Of a DNA stretch of 63,219 nucleotides, positions 9,454 through 17,021 are shown in pieces. The notes beneath the pieces were generated by a model. That model worked only from the letters and a program-made list of their open reading frames with translations, was not told the DNA's origin and did not search any database. Source of the DNA: Paenibacillus alginolyticus DSM 5050 = NBRC 15375. GTDB taxonomy: Bacteria; Bacillota; Bacilli; Paenibacillales; NBRC-103111. The first letter of the stretch is position 1. Each line of letters begins with the position of its first letter. The stretch is from NCBI RefSeq assembly GCF_000422905.1, contig NZ_AUGY01000048.1:1-63219 (forward strand), read 5' to 3'. The position numbers were made by a program, and so were the translations under genes.

Positions 9454-10185
9454 TTGAGTAAATTAACGAATGAAGAAGTCGAATTTTATAAGAAAAATGG
9501 GTACTTACTTTATGAAAAGCAGCTGTTTTCACCAGAGAAGTTAGCTGAATTAACGGATATATTTGAAGATCAACTGAAGCAAAAGGGAAGTAAACTGTCC
9601 GACGAGCTGGACACACCTCATTTCCGTGAAGAACGACTGCTCAAATTCCTCCTGTCGGATGAAGTTCTGGATCTCGTTGAGCCTATTATCGGACCGAACA
9701 TTGGTCTATGGTCCAGCCATTTTATATGCAAAGACCCCTTTATTGGCCGGGCAACGCCATGGCATGAGGATTCGGCTTATTGGAATAGCAGGGTTAGTTC
9801 ATTTGATAAAATCATTACAGTTTGGCTCGCTATCGATAATAGTTCGAAGGAAAATGGCTGCATGCAGGTCATTCCAGGTACGCATAACAACGGTTTCTCT
9901 GAGTATGAAAGTGTAGATGGGTCCCAAAATCTGTTTAATACGCAAATTAAAAACATGGATACATCAACAGCCGTTCATTTCGAATTACAAAGAGGTCAAT
10001 GCTCGCTGCATGACTCGCGCATCATTCACGGTGCGGATCCTAACAAAAGCGAAAACCGTCGTTGCGGATATACCATGCGCTATTTCTCAACCGACACGCA
10101 AGTGTATCCAGAGAAAAATCGAAACTTTAAAGTATGGTTGGCACGAGGCAAAGATCTAGCAGGTAATACGTACGTTAACGTATAA
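9454..10185 (+). CDS. Phytanoyl-CoA dioxygenase (PhyH) family Fe(II)/2-oxoglutarate oxygenase
   Basis: Protein of 243 residues with the PhyH fold. The iron ligands are the H-x-D in WHEDSAYW near residue 109 and the distal histidine in SRIIHGADPN near 193; the arginine in RRCGYTMRY would hold 2-oxoglutarate. PGTHNNG near 147 is another family mark. Family members hydroxylate lipids, amino acids or small secondary metabolites; the substrate is not deducible. It starts at TTG after GGGAGGG. The AraC regulator follows 74 bases later, so that gene may govern it or be governed with it. Confidence 0.87.
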   Translation: MSKLTNEEVEFYKKNGYLLYEKQLFSPEKLAELTDIFEDQLKQKGSKLSDELDTPHFREERLLKFLLSDEVLDLVEPIIGPNIGLWSSHFICKDPFIGRATPWHEDSAYWNSRVSSFDKIITVWLAIDNSSKENGCMQVIPGTHNNGFSEYESVDGSQNLFNTQIKNMDTSTAVHFELQRGQCSLHDSRIIHGADPNKSENRRCGYTMRYFSTDTQVYPEKNRNFKVWLARGKDLAGNTYVNV

Positions 10186-10259
10186 AAATGGCTGTGAAAA
10201 CCGAAAGGGGCCGACCACTTGTGCTATACTAGATGAAAAAATGGAGGCGGAGGGCAGAT

Positions 10260-11093
10260 ATGAAGAAACAACCGATTAGGTTAACGAATGCCCAATTTAT
10301 TGATCCCTCCTCCTCTTTTCAAATTTACTTTCAACATATCAGCTACGAACACCACTCCTTGCATTGGCATGAATTTTATGAGCTTTGCTTTGTTCTCCGT
10401 GGTAGTGGAGTGAACATCGTGAATGGAACCGAGCATCGGCTTACCAGAGGAAGCCTCTTTTTACTTACTCCAGCTGATTTTCATGATATCTATTCGTTTC
10501 CCGATGAACCCATGGATATTTACAACCTTGTTTTCTCCGGAGAATTTCTTGGGGAAGACATAAGAGAGCTGATGTTTCAACAATTTGCCGAATATATGGT
10601 TGATTTGGATGTTAGCTTTGACATGATTGAGTCCGAATTTCGACTAATTAGCAGCGAGGCCCATAATTGGTTGCCAGGTCAGCAAATGATGGTAAAAGGT
10701 GCTCTAGAGCGGATCCTTCTAACCCTTTATCGAGCCTATAATTTGCAACACCCGCCTATTGAGGAAAAGGATTTAGGAGCTCAGCATCGTTCGATTCAGA
10801 GGGCTCTTGTCTATATTCACCACCATTTCCGAGATCCGCTACGATTAGAGGATGCCGCCAAGCAAGCGGCTTTGGCACCTAATTATTTTAGTCAAGCCTT
10901 TCATAAAATGATAGGCATCCCCTTCCAAATTTATTTACAGGGACTGCGTTTGAACTTTGCTAAGTCGTTGTTAATGGCAGCGGATATACCTGTTACAGAA
11001 ATTTGCTATGCCTCCGGATTTAACACGTTAACTCACTTTGAACGAGCCTTCAAACAAAAGTTCGGGAGCTCGCCGAGAACCTTTCAGAAGTAA
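10260..11093 (+). CDS. AraC-family transcriptional regulator with cupin sensor domain
   Basis: About 277 residues. The N-terminal half (H-x-H-W-H-E-F-Y-E-L near residue 30, then a glycine-rich RGSLFLLTPADFHD strand) is the AraC-type cupin that binds a small ligand. The C-terminal 100 residues hold two helix-turn-helix units, with LRLEDAAKQAALAPNYFSQAF and VTEICYASGFNTLTHFERAFK followed by the typical closing FGSSPRTF. I chose ATG 10260 because GGAGGG stands just ahead of it; an in-frame ATG at 10233 lacks such a site. Likely regulates the adjacent dioxygenase and propeller genes. Confidence 0.88.
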   Translation: MKKQPIRLTNAQFIDPSSSFQIYFQHISYEHHSLHWHEFYELCFVLRGSGVNIVNGTEHRLTRGSLFLLTPADFHDIYSFPDEPMDIYNLVFSGEFLGEDIRELMFQQFAEYMVDLDVSFDMIESEFRLISSEAHNWLPGQQMMVKGALERILLTLYRAYNLQHPPIEEKDLGAQHRSIQRALVYIHHHFRDPLRLEDAAKQAALAPNYFSQAFHKMIGIPFQIYLQGLRLNFAKSLLMAADIPVTEICYASGFNTLTHFERAFKQKFGSSPRTFQK

Positions 11094-11102
11094 GATTGTG
11101 GG

Positions 11103-11142
11103 AAAAGCCCCTGTTTTGTAACCATACAAAACAGGGGCTTTT
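11103..11142 (+). terminator. Terminator behind the AraC gene
   Basis: Perfect 18-base arms (AAAAGCCCCTGTTTTGTA and its complement) around a four-base loop, then a T run. Ten bases past the stop. Confidence 0.9.
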
Positions 11143-11256
11143 TTATTTTGGTTGGGGATTGGCAACATTCACAATATATGCTGCCATATCTGCATAACCG
11201 ATTAACAATTTACAAATAATACCGTTGTTTACCTGATAAGGAGGGTATAAAGGGCA

Positions 11257-12066
11257 ATGAATATACGAGTTCGAAGTATGCAGGGGATCACTCTGTTGGT
11301 CGTTCTTTTTTTAACACTGGCTTCCACAGGATGCGCGAAAAATGAATCGATCAAAGTCGGTATTGAGAAAAACAACCGTCCTTTCACTTATACAGAAGGG
11401 GAAGAGCAGAAAGGCTTTGAAGTTGAATTATGGCAAGCTATTGCTAAAAAGGCGAAATTAAAATATGAATGGGTAGCCATGGAATACGGTGAGTTGAACA
11501 AAAGTGTTAAATCGGGGGATGTTGATTTGGCAATCGCGGGAATGACAGTCACGAATGCCCGCAAGAACAAATTAGACTATTCAGATCCTTATTTTCAATC
11601 GGGAGAAGCGATACTTACCGCATCAGATAACGTGGCGATCAAAGGCCAAGATGACTTGGCCCAAAAGGTGGTAGCCACTAGGAATGGATCGACTGCTTAT
11701 CAATTTGCAAGTGAAATTCAAGGGATCAAAATAAGGAGTTATGCGAACATCTCCGACGCTTACGATGATTTGAAAAATAAATCCGTTGATGCCGTCATTT
11801 TTGAAGAGCACAGTATTCAAGATTATTTGCAAAATTCAGCAGATGGAAAATTTAAAAAAGTAGGAGAAGTTTTCAACAAAGATAGCTACGCAGTCGTTGC
11901 AAAAAAGCGAAACATGTACATGGGTAAGATCAATAAGGCCATTATAGCAGTCTCCAAAGATGGAACTTATGAAGCTCTCTATACGAAGTGGTTCGGAAGT
12001 AAACCAGAAAAAATGCCTAAAGAGCTTAAACACGACATGGAAAAGGATATTGAACACGAATCATAA
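11257..12066 (+). CDS. Amino-acid-type ABC substrate-binding lipoprotein (SBP family 3)
   Basis: Exported binding protein of 269 residues with a lipoprotein signal: hydrophobic leader, then ASTGC with the lipidated cysteine near residue 26. The mature part is a family-3 solute-binding domain: IKVGIEKNNRPFTY, GFEVELWQAIAKKAK, DLAIAGMTVTNARK, DYSDPYFQSGEA and a closing YEALYTKWFG. Relatives bind polar amino acids such as cystine, glutamine or arginine. No permease or ATPase is adjacent; the gene has its own ribosome site AAGGAGG and is followed by a terminator. It may serve a transporter encoded elsewhere or act as a sensor. Confidence 0.88.
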   Translation: MNIRVRSMQGITLLVVLFLTLASTGCAKNESIKVGIEKNNRPFTYTEGEEQKGFEVELWQAIAKKAKLKYEWVAMEYGELNKSVKSGDVDLAIAGMTVTNARKNKLDYSDPYFQSGEAILTASDNVAIKGQDDLAQKVVATRNGSTAYQFASEIQGIKIRSYANISDAYDDLKNKSVDAVIFEEHSIQDYLQNSADGKFKKVGEVFNKDSYAVVAKKRNMYMGKINKAIIAVSKDGTYEALYTKWFGSKPEKMPKELKHDMEKDIEHES

Positions 12067-12074
12067 GGAAAGAA

Positions 12075-12099
12075 AAGTCGACTAGCAATTAGTCGACTT
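12075..12099. terminator. Short perfect hairpin between the binding lipoprotein and cydS
   Basis: AAGTCGACTA and TAGTCGACTT around a five-base loop. Both convergent genes end close to it, so it can serve both strands. Confidence 0.65.
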
Positions 12100-12113
12100 A
12101 TTCGTTTTACGGA

Positions 12114-12215
12114 TTATTCTGTCACATCTGCTGCTCTTGGTACCCATAAAATCATAAAAACAAGTGAAAATAGAACAAATACCGGTGGAGCGTATTGGAT
12201 TAGCAAGTTTTCCAT
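12114..12215 (-). CDS. cydS: CydS, small subunit of cytochrome bd oxidase
   Basis: A 33-residue frame (MENLLIQYAPPVFVLFSLVF... ending RAADVTE) begins four bases after the cydB stop. It consists of one membrane helix. Geobacillus CydS, the small subunit found in the bd oxidase structure, is also 33 residues with a similar M-x-x-x-L-I-x-Y-A-P start and an acidic end, so I assign it with good confidence. CydS packs beside CydA and stabilises heme b. AAGGGTGA at the end of cydB serves as ribosome site. Confidence 0.82.
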   Translation of the reverse strand: MENLLIQYAPPVFVLFSLVFMILWVPRAADVTE

Positions 12216-12219
12216 AAGT

Positions 12220-13248
12220 TTAGTCACCCTTCTTGATAAATTTACCTTGCACATAATCAGCATCAAAAAGAAAAAGACGCATAAGCAGAAACAGAGAGGG
12301 GATTAGAATAACAAGCCCTGCCATAAAGGCGATGACTAGCGCAGTTCCCATTGCTTGATTAGTGAAGTTTTCGTGAATGGAGATGTAGGGAAATAAAAGA
12401 TACGGCAAATGGGCCTTACCATAACCAAAGAAAGCAAAAGCAAATTGCAAAAGCACCAATATGAACGCTAGACCTAGCTTGATTTTTTTCCAAAGGAAGT
12501 AGACGGCAAGTAAAAAGCAGAGCAATGATGCTCCGAACATCCACCACAGGTTAATCATATTGCGGAAATGTTCTGGGTTTTGCTGGTTAATAGCGAAAAA
12601 TACAAGAAGGCTTGCTAGAATTGTAGGTCCGCTCCAGAAAAGAGCATAGCCTCGTAAAATGCCAAAAGCGGGATAGTCTTTTGCTCTATAGGCATAGTAG
12701 GAAAGGAACATCGCTGAAATATAGAGGACGCTGACTAGCGATAGCAATATGACCGACCAAGTATAAGGACTCCCAAGCAACTTGCTCCAATCTAGCCAAA
12801 TCGTGCCGTTCTGTTCAACGATAATGCCGCCCTCCGAAATGGTTAGCACCGTTGAAAGAGTTGCAGGAATGAGCAAGCCAGTTGCTCCATAAAGCAGCAT
12901 GTACCATTTGTTATCCTTGGAACCATAGTTGCTGAAAGCGTAGTAGGCTCCACGTATGGCTAATAATATGATAGCTAAACTGCCTGGTACAAGTAACGCG
13001 GTGCCATAATAACGTGCAGTTTCAGGAAAGAAACCAATCATGCCGATGTAGAAGAAAACTAGGAATACATTGGTAACCTCCCAGACGGGAGATAAATATC
13101 TCTCAATAATCTTATGAATGATATGCTTTTTCATCGTAATAACCGAATAGTAACTGAAGAAGCCTGCACCAAAGTCAATGGATGCCACAATTAAATATCC
13201 GTATAGGAAAATCCACAAAACCGTGATTCCAATAAGTTCTAGACTCAT
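12220..13248 (-). CDS. cydB: Cytochrome bd ubiquinol/menaquinol oxidase subunit II
   Basis: Polytopic membrane protein of 342 residues with about nine helices. It begins with ELIGITVLWIFLYGYLIVASIDFGAG, the CydB opening in which the D-F-G motif is conserved. CydB is the structural partner of CydA in the quinol oxidase that reduces oxygen to water at low oxygen levels. Its start overlaps the cydA stop by four bases (ATGA), showing translational coupling, and cydS follows four bases after its stop. No cydCD exporter genes are in the window. Confidence 0.95.
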   Translation of the reverse strand: MSLELIGITVLWIFLYGYLIVASIDFGAGFFSYYSVITMKKHIIHKIIERYLSPVWEVTNVFLVFFYIGMIGFFPETARYYGTALLVPGSLAIILLAIRGAYYAFSNYGSKDNKWYMLLYGATGLLIPATLSTVLTISEGGIIVEQNGTIWLDWSKLLGSPYTWSVILLSLVSVLYISAMFLSYYAYRAKDYPAFGILRGYALFWSGPTILASLLVFFAINQQNPEHFRNMINLWWMFGASLLCFLLAVYFLWKKIKLGLAFILVLLQFAFAFFGYGKAHLPYLLFPYISIHENFTNQAMGTALVIAFMAGLVILIPSLFLLMRLFLFDADYVQGKFIKKGD

Positions 13249-14594
13249 TCTTTGGTCCTCCCCCCGAAAATACCAAGTGCAATCAGTTCATCTGCGACAT
13301 CGTTTTTTCTAAAGAGTTTGGATAATACTTTTACTGCGGTTAGAGCTAAAACGAGATAAAGTAAACAGAACAGCAGCAACATAGTATCTACGTCTTGTGA
13401 AGTTGTAGCGGCATCTGCTACCTTCATATATCCACGCAGTATCCATGGTTGGCGACCAACCTCCGCGTAAAACCATCCACATTGGATGCCTAGCATGGAA
13501 AGAGGACCACAAACAACGATAATCGCTAGAAGCCATCTAGGATAAGGTTTACGGGACTTTTTACGGGCATACCACATATGACAAATGGCAACTACAATCA
13601 CAAACATCCCTATAGCAACCATGGCATCAAAGAAATAATGTACGTACAAAGGAGGTCGGAGATCTTTCGGAATCTCATTCAGTCCTTTTACCTCGGTTCC
13701 GGGAGTTCCACCTGCCAAGATACTTAGTGCATACGGAATTTTCAACGCATATTTAACCTCATTATTTTCCGTCAAAATACCGCCAAGTACGAGCGGTGCA
13801 TTCGATGTCGTTTCAAAATGCCACTCGGCAGCGGCAAGTTTTTCAGGCTGAGTATGAGCTAGAAATTTGGCTGATAGATCACCGATCATTGCCGTAGATA
13901 TGGCGAACACGAGCCCAGCCGTGACGGTCAGCTTTAAAGCCTTCTTGGCATATAAAGTGTCCCCCTTTTTCTTGAGAAGGGAATAGGCCGCTACAGCAGC
14001 CAAGATGAATGCGCTGGTCATGTAGGCAGAGGAGAGTACATGTGCCACTTTGGTAGGCATGGATGGATTAAACATAGCTAGAATCGGCTGTACATTCGTA
14101 ATCAAGCCATCTTTTAGCGTGAAGCCTTGCGGCGTATTCATGAAGGCATTAACAGTCGTAATAAAAAATGCGGAAGCAGACGAACCAATGACAACAGGCA
14201 CGAGTAGTAACAAATGATGTTTAGGTTTTAAACGTTCCCATGTATATAAATAAATCCCTAGGAAGATAGCCTCGATGAAAAAGGCAAAAGTTTCTAGAAA
14301 TAAAGGAAGCGCAATGGCTTGCCCAGCAATCTCCATGAACTTCGGCCACAACAGGCTGAGTTGAAGCCCGATAGCCGTACCCGTAACCACCCCGATAGCA
14401 ACGGTGATAACGAATCCCCGAGCCCATCTTCGTGCCAGCAAGGCATAATAGGGATCTTTACGTTGAATGCTGGCTAACTCAGCTAACATAATCATGACCG
14501 GAACACCAACGCCGATGGTAGCGAAAATGATATGAAATGCCAGTGTAGTCTCAGTGAGTAGGCGGCTATAAAATACGGAATCGTAGATTGGCAT
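13245..14594 (-). CDS. cydA: Cytochrome bd ubiquinol/menaquinol oxidase subunit I
   Basis: Heme-carrying subunit, 449 residues. The N-terminal helix has the heme b595 ligand histidine in TLAFHIIFAT; FLETFAFFIEAIF carries the glutamates near heme d; AHVLSSAYMTSAF carries the heme b558 histidine; GRQPWILRGYMK is the signature after the short Q-loop. The short Q-loop and small size resemble the Bacillus CydA/YthA types. It oxidises menaquinol and reduces oxygen in the cytoplasmic membrane. A GAGGAGATGAG site precedes the ATG. Expression is probably oxygen- or NADH-controlled through the palindrome at 14782-14797. Confidence 0.95.
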   Translation of the reverse strand: MPIYDSVFYSRLLTETTLAFHIIFATIGVGVPVMIMLAELASIQRKDPYYALLARRWARGFVITVAIGVVTGTAIGLQLSLLWPKFMEIAGQAIALPLFLETFAFFIEAIFLGIYLYTWERLKPKHHLLLLVPVVIGSSASAFFITTVNAFMNTPQGFTLKDGLITNVQPILAMFNPSMPTKVAHVLSSAYMTSAFILAAVAAYSLLKKKGDTLYAKKALKLTVTAGLVFAISTAMIGDLSAKFLAHTQPEKLAAAEWHFETTSNAPLVLGGILTENNEVKYALKIPYALSILAGGTPGTEVKGLNEIPKDLRPPLYVHYFFDAMVAIGMFVIVVAICHMWYARKKSRKPYPRWLLAIIVVCGPLSMLGIQCGWFYAEVGRQPWILRGYMKVADAATTSQDVDTMLLLFCLLYLVLALTAVKVLSKLFRKNDVADELIALGIFGGRTKE

Positions 14595-14626
14595 ATGGAC
14601 TCATCTCCTCAGTAGCTTGCATAGTT

Positions 14627-14722
14627 TCAAAAAAACTTGCGGATAAAAGAGAGCAGCATGACAAAAGCAACAATGAACATCAGGTACATCAATTGTTTTT
14701 CATGTTTTCGAGATTGGTTCAA
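14627..14722 (-). CDS. 31-residue single-helix membrane protein at the head of the cyd operon
   Basis: A short frame starts at TTG 14722, six to seven bases after AAGGTG, and reads NQSRKHEKQLMYLMFIVAFV... to IRKFF before TGA at 14627. It has a charged N-terminus, one hydrophobic helix and a basic C-terminus, which is the layout of known oxidase accessory peptides such as CydX or CydH, though I see no sequence match to these. It ends 32 bases before the cydA start, in the same operon and behind the same promoter. It might be an extra bd-oxidase subunit or a leader peptide. The reading is an inference from coding layout. Confidence 0.5.
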   Translation of the reverse strand: MNQSRKHEKQLMYLMFIVAFVMLLSFIRKFF

Positions 14723-14781
14723 GGGGTATCACCTTCTGTTTTCAATTTGATTTGTTATATATTTCTATCTTACTCGATGTA

Positions 14782-14811
14782 TGTGATTTTTTTCACATAA
14801 TATGTGAATAC
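14782..14811 (-). promoter_or_regulatory. FNR/Rex-like palindromes upstream of the cyd operon
   Basis: TGTGATTTTTTTCACA at 14782-14797 is an exact TGTGA-N6-TCACA, the consensus of FNR/CRP-type sites and close to Rex boxes. An overlapping perfect palindrome TTCACATAATATGTGAA follows at 14792-14808. They lie 60 bases upstream of the first cyd reading frame, as expected for redox control of bd oxidase. Confidence 0.65.
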
Positions 14812-15036
14812 GGTTTGAACAAAGTATTACAACTTTATAAACGAATGAAAGTAAATATTTCCTCGGTGGTCATACTTTTCCTCCAGAATTGTTATATTAC
14901 AAAGACGTACGAATTTGAAAATGGATGCACTTTTCGAGAAATCCTTTTTTCATTAAAAATAATATAGGCCCCGAAGCAAAAATATTTGCCAGGGGGCCTA
15001 ATCAATTTAGATCATTATACTGCGATTGAATGAACA
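14812..15036. other. Spacer with a hairpin between the cyd promoter and the amidase
   Basis: No gene seen. A hairpin of TAGGCCCC and GGGGCCTA lies at about 14967-14999; it may be a bidirectional terminator. Confidence 0.4.
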
Positions 15037-15085
15037 AAGATCCACCGAAGGGGCTGTCAGCAAGCTCCCAAAAACGGTGGATCTT
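15037..15085 (-). terminator. Terminator behind the amidase gene
   Basis: AAGATCCACCG pairs perfectly with CGGTGGATCTT over a long loop, directly after the amidase stop codon in its direction of transcription. Confidence 0.6.
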
Positions 15086-15088
15086 ATG

Positions 15089-16396
15089 TTATTTAATAGA
15101 TAAATATTCCCTTATTGCATCTACAATTGCAGATGCAATTTTATTTTGAGTATTTTCCGAGAATAAGGCCGCTTCTTCTTCAGAATTTGATAGAAACCCC
15201 GTTTCTACAAGTGCTGCAGGCATTGTCGTATCCTTGATGACCTTATAGTTGGCTTGCTTGACATGTCGATCAGGAAAGCCAGTAGCTTCAAGAACATGAT
15301 TTTGAATGATTTGAGCGAAAGAAATGCTGTTTTCACGCGAGTAAAAGGTTTCCGTACCTCTAATATTGGAGGCGGCTTTATTGGCATGAATGGATAGATA
15401 GACATCTGCGGGAATTCGATTCGCCAATGTTGCCCGATCTTCAAGAGGGATAAATGTATCATCGCTTCTCGTTACATAAGTTTTAAATGAAGAGTCTTGA
15501 TCAAGCAAAGTTTTGACCTTAAGGGCAGTAGCTAGGGTAAAGTTCTTTTCAAATCGCCCTGTTATGCCAACAGCACCAGAATCATGACCTCCATGGCCGG
15601 GATCGATAACAACCTTATAAACAGGATGAGAGGCTTGGGCGAGCTGAAGAGTGATTTGGTTCTTTTCTTTATTTTGGATGGTGCTAGCAACTACTTTCTC
15701 TTTTAAATCTATAGTTACTCGGGCAATAGTTGGTTGATCCGAAAATAATGCGTATGTAATTTTTTGAACGAGATGGCTATGAACTGGAATTTCGTTTTTT
15801 AGAGATGATACGGCCTTACTGTAAGGAATATCCATAATAATCCGGTTTGGGTTTTCTAAAACAAAGAGATCAGTTGTTATGCTTCGGTCAGCCTGCACAG
15901 ACACATCGTTTTCAGAGCTTTGTATGGATTGAAGAGTAGAAAGAGTCTCTGTGTTCGCGGATGTTGCTGTGGTTTCCATAGATGATAAAAATACAGATCG
16001 TGTAACTTCATCCCAAGTTATCTTTATGCCTAAATGTTCCGCAATAAACCGCAGAGGAAGAAGGGAGGTTCCATTATCGAGAAGTGGGGCAACCTCTAAA
16101 GTAAACCCTTTGCCATTTACATAAACGGTAGGATCATTGATCGTAAACTCAATTTTTGTACCTGATTTGTCAACGGTAACCTTGCGCTTCGCTTCGTTCC
16201 AAGCAACCTTGGAATTGAGCTTCTCGGCTATAACACGTACAGGAACGACTGTATTTCCTTTAATGATTTGTGGAGGGACCTCGGTGTTTACCTTTGTTCC
16301 ATTTAAAAATAGTTGGGTCAAATCAGCGGCACTTGAAGTTGCTGGATGATGAAGGAAAAGGAAGAGGAAGGTTAATAGGAAAAGCATCTGTTTCAT
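15089..16396 (-). CDS. N-acetylmuramoyl-L-alanine amidase with stalk-binding and AMIN domains
   Basis: Secreted cell-wall hydrolase of 435 residues. After the signal peptide (MKQMLFLLTFLFLF... TSSAA) comes a copper-amine-oxidase-N type region: two repeats, FLNGTKVNTEVPPQIIKGNTVV and VYVNGKGFTLEVAP...LLPLRFIAE in part. An AMIN-like region covers about 165-245. The C-terminal Amidase_3 domain has the zinc ligands in VIDPGHGGHDSGA (histidine), E in GRFEKNF and H in YLSIHANKA, plus the catalytic glutamate in ALVETGFLSN. It cleaves the bond between muramic acid and L-alanine. I chose ATG 16396 for its GAGGTG site; an ATG 11 codons earlier has none. Confidence 0.92.
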   Translation of the reverse strand: MKQMLFLLTFLFLFLHHPATSSAADLTQLFLNGTKVNTEVPPQIIKGNTVVPVRVIAEKLNSKVAWNEAKRKVTVDKSGTKIEFTINDPTVYVNGKGFTLEVAPLLDNGTSLLPLRFIAEHLGIKITWDEVTRSVFLSSMETTATSANTETLSTLQSIQSSENDVSVQADRSITTDLFVLENPNRIIMDIPYSKAVSSLKNEIPVHSHLVQKITYALFSDQPTIARVTIDLKEKVVASTIQNKEKNQITLQLAQASHPVYKVVIDPGHGGHDSGAVGITGRFEKNFTLATALKVKTLLDQDSSFKTYVTRSDDTFIPLEDRATLANRIPADVYLSIHANKAASNIRGTETFYSRENSISFAQIIQNHVLEATGFPDRHVKQANYKVIKDTTMPAALVETGFLSNSEEEAALFSENTQNKIASAIVDAIREYLSIK

Positions 16397-16610
16397 TATG
16401 CACCTCGTAGTTGTATGTTTTTTCGACAAATTCTAACAATCTATTAGATGCAGAATGATCGAAAAAGTTGTAGCCTAAAAATTGAAAAATGAATATTATC
16501 CTCCAAGTCAGATGAGAGCTTTTCCTTGAGCTAGACTTTTTGTTATACCTGTTGAGACGTCGGGCAATGGCTGGTTGATATTTGGCGTCCTGTTCCGTTA
16601 AGATTCTTTA

Positions 16611-16631
16611 TAATAGTAATTATTACTATTA
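16611..16631. promoter_or_regulatory. Fur-family 7-1-7 palindrome overlapping a TATAAT
   Basis: TAATAGTAAT-T-ATTACTATTA is a perfect 10-1-10 palindrome. Its core TAGTAAT-T-ATTACTA is closest to the Zur form (TCGTAAT-N-ATTACGA) of the Fur-family box. TATAAT at 16609-16614 overlaps it on the plus strand. The next plus-strand gene starts 390 bases on, so the controlled transcript is unclear. Confidence 0.5.
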
Positions 16632-16665
16632 TTAAACGGAAATGTCAAGTCGATTTTTAATGTAT

Positions 16666-16887
16666 TTAATTCCTTAAAGCAAGATGAAAAATAGATTTAT
16701 TTCTGGATACATCCTGAAAACTATGTTGTTCCATTTCATGGCCACAGTCATTCTCGTGTTTACATTCACAATTCATTGGTATAATTTCAGCTGGATTTAC
16801 ACTACTAACAGATATGTTGCATTCGTCCCAATGTCCATGGTAATCGTGATGTAGATGACTGATATGGATAAAATCAATTATGGTTTC
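16666..16887 (-). other. Open stretch rich in His and Cys, possible small metal-binding protein or relic
   Basis: Minus-strand frame open from 16887 to the TAA at 16666. It reads ...HISHLHHDYHGHWDECN... then MNCECKHENDCGHEMEQH, an unusual density of histidine, cysteine and acidic residues. The only standard start in frame is ATG 16776, giving 36 residues, with no clear ribosome site. It does not match a family I know. Its position between a Zur-like box and a copper gene block makes it worth noting, but it may be a gene fragment or chance. Confidence 0.3.
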
Positions 16888-16929
16888 TTAGAATTTTTTA
16901 ATGATTTTGTTCAAATATTAGTTGCAAAT

Positions 16930-16947
16930 ATAGCTCTTATGAGTCAT
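16930..16947 (+). promoter_or_regulatory. Shared 18-bp operator, copy 1 (PepSY operon)
   Basis: ATAGCTCTTATGAGTCAT. The -10 TATACT at 16969-16974 begins 22 bases after the element; no recognisable -35. Points at the PepSY gene starting at 17022. Confidence 0.75.
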
Positions 16948-17021
16948 TTCAAATTTTCAGCTTCCAAGTATACTTTAGTCAGTTAATCTGAGTTGTATAG
17001 GAAAGGGAGAGTTATTTAACC

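Noticed and set aside
14752..14967. Plus-strand frame through the cyd promoter region
   Set aside because: No ribosome site, and it runs through the regulatory palindromes in antisense.
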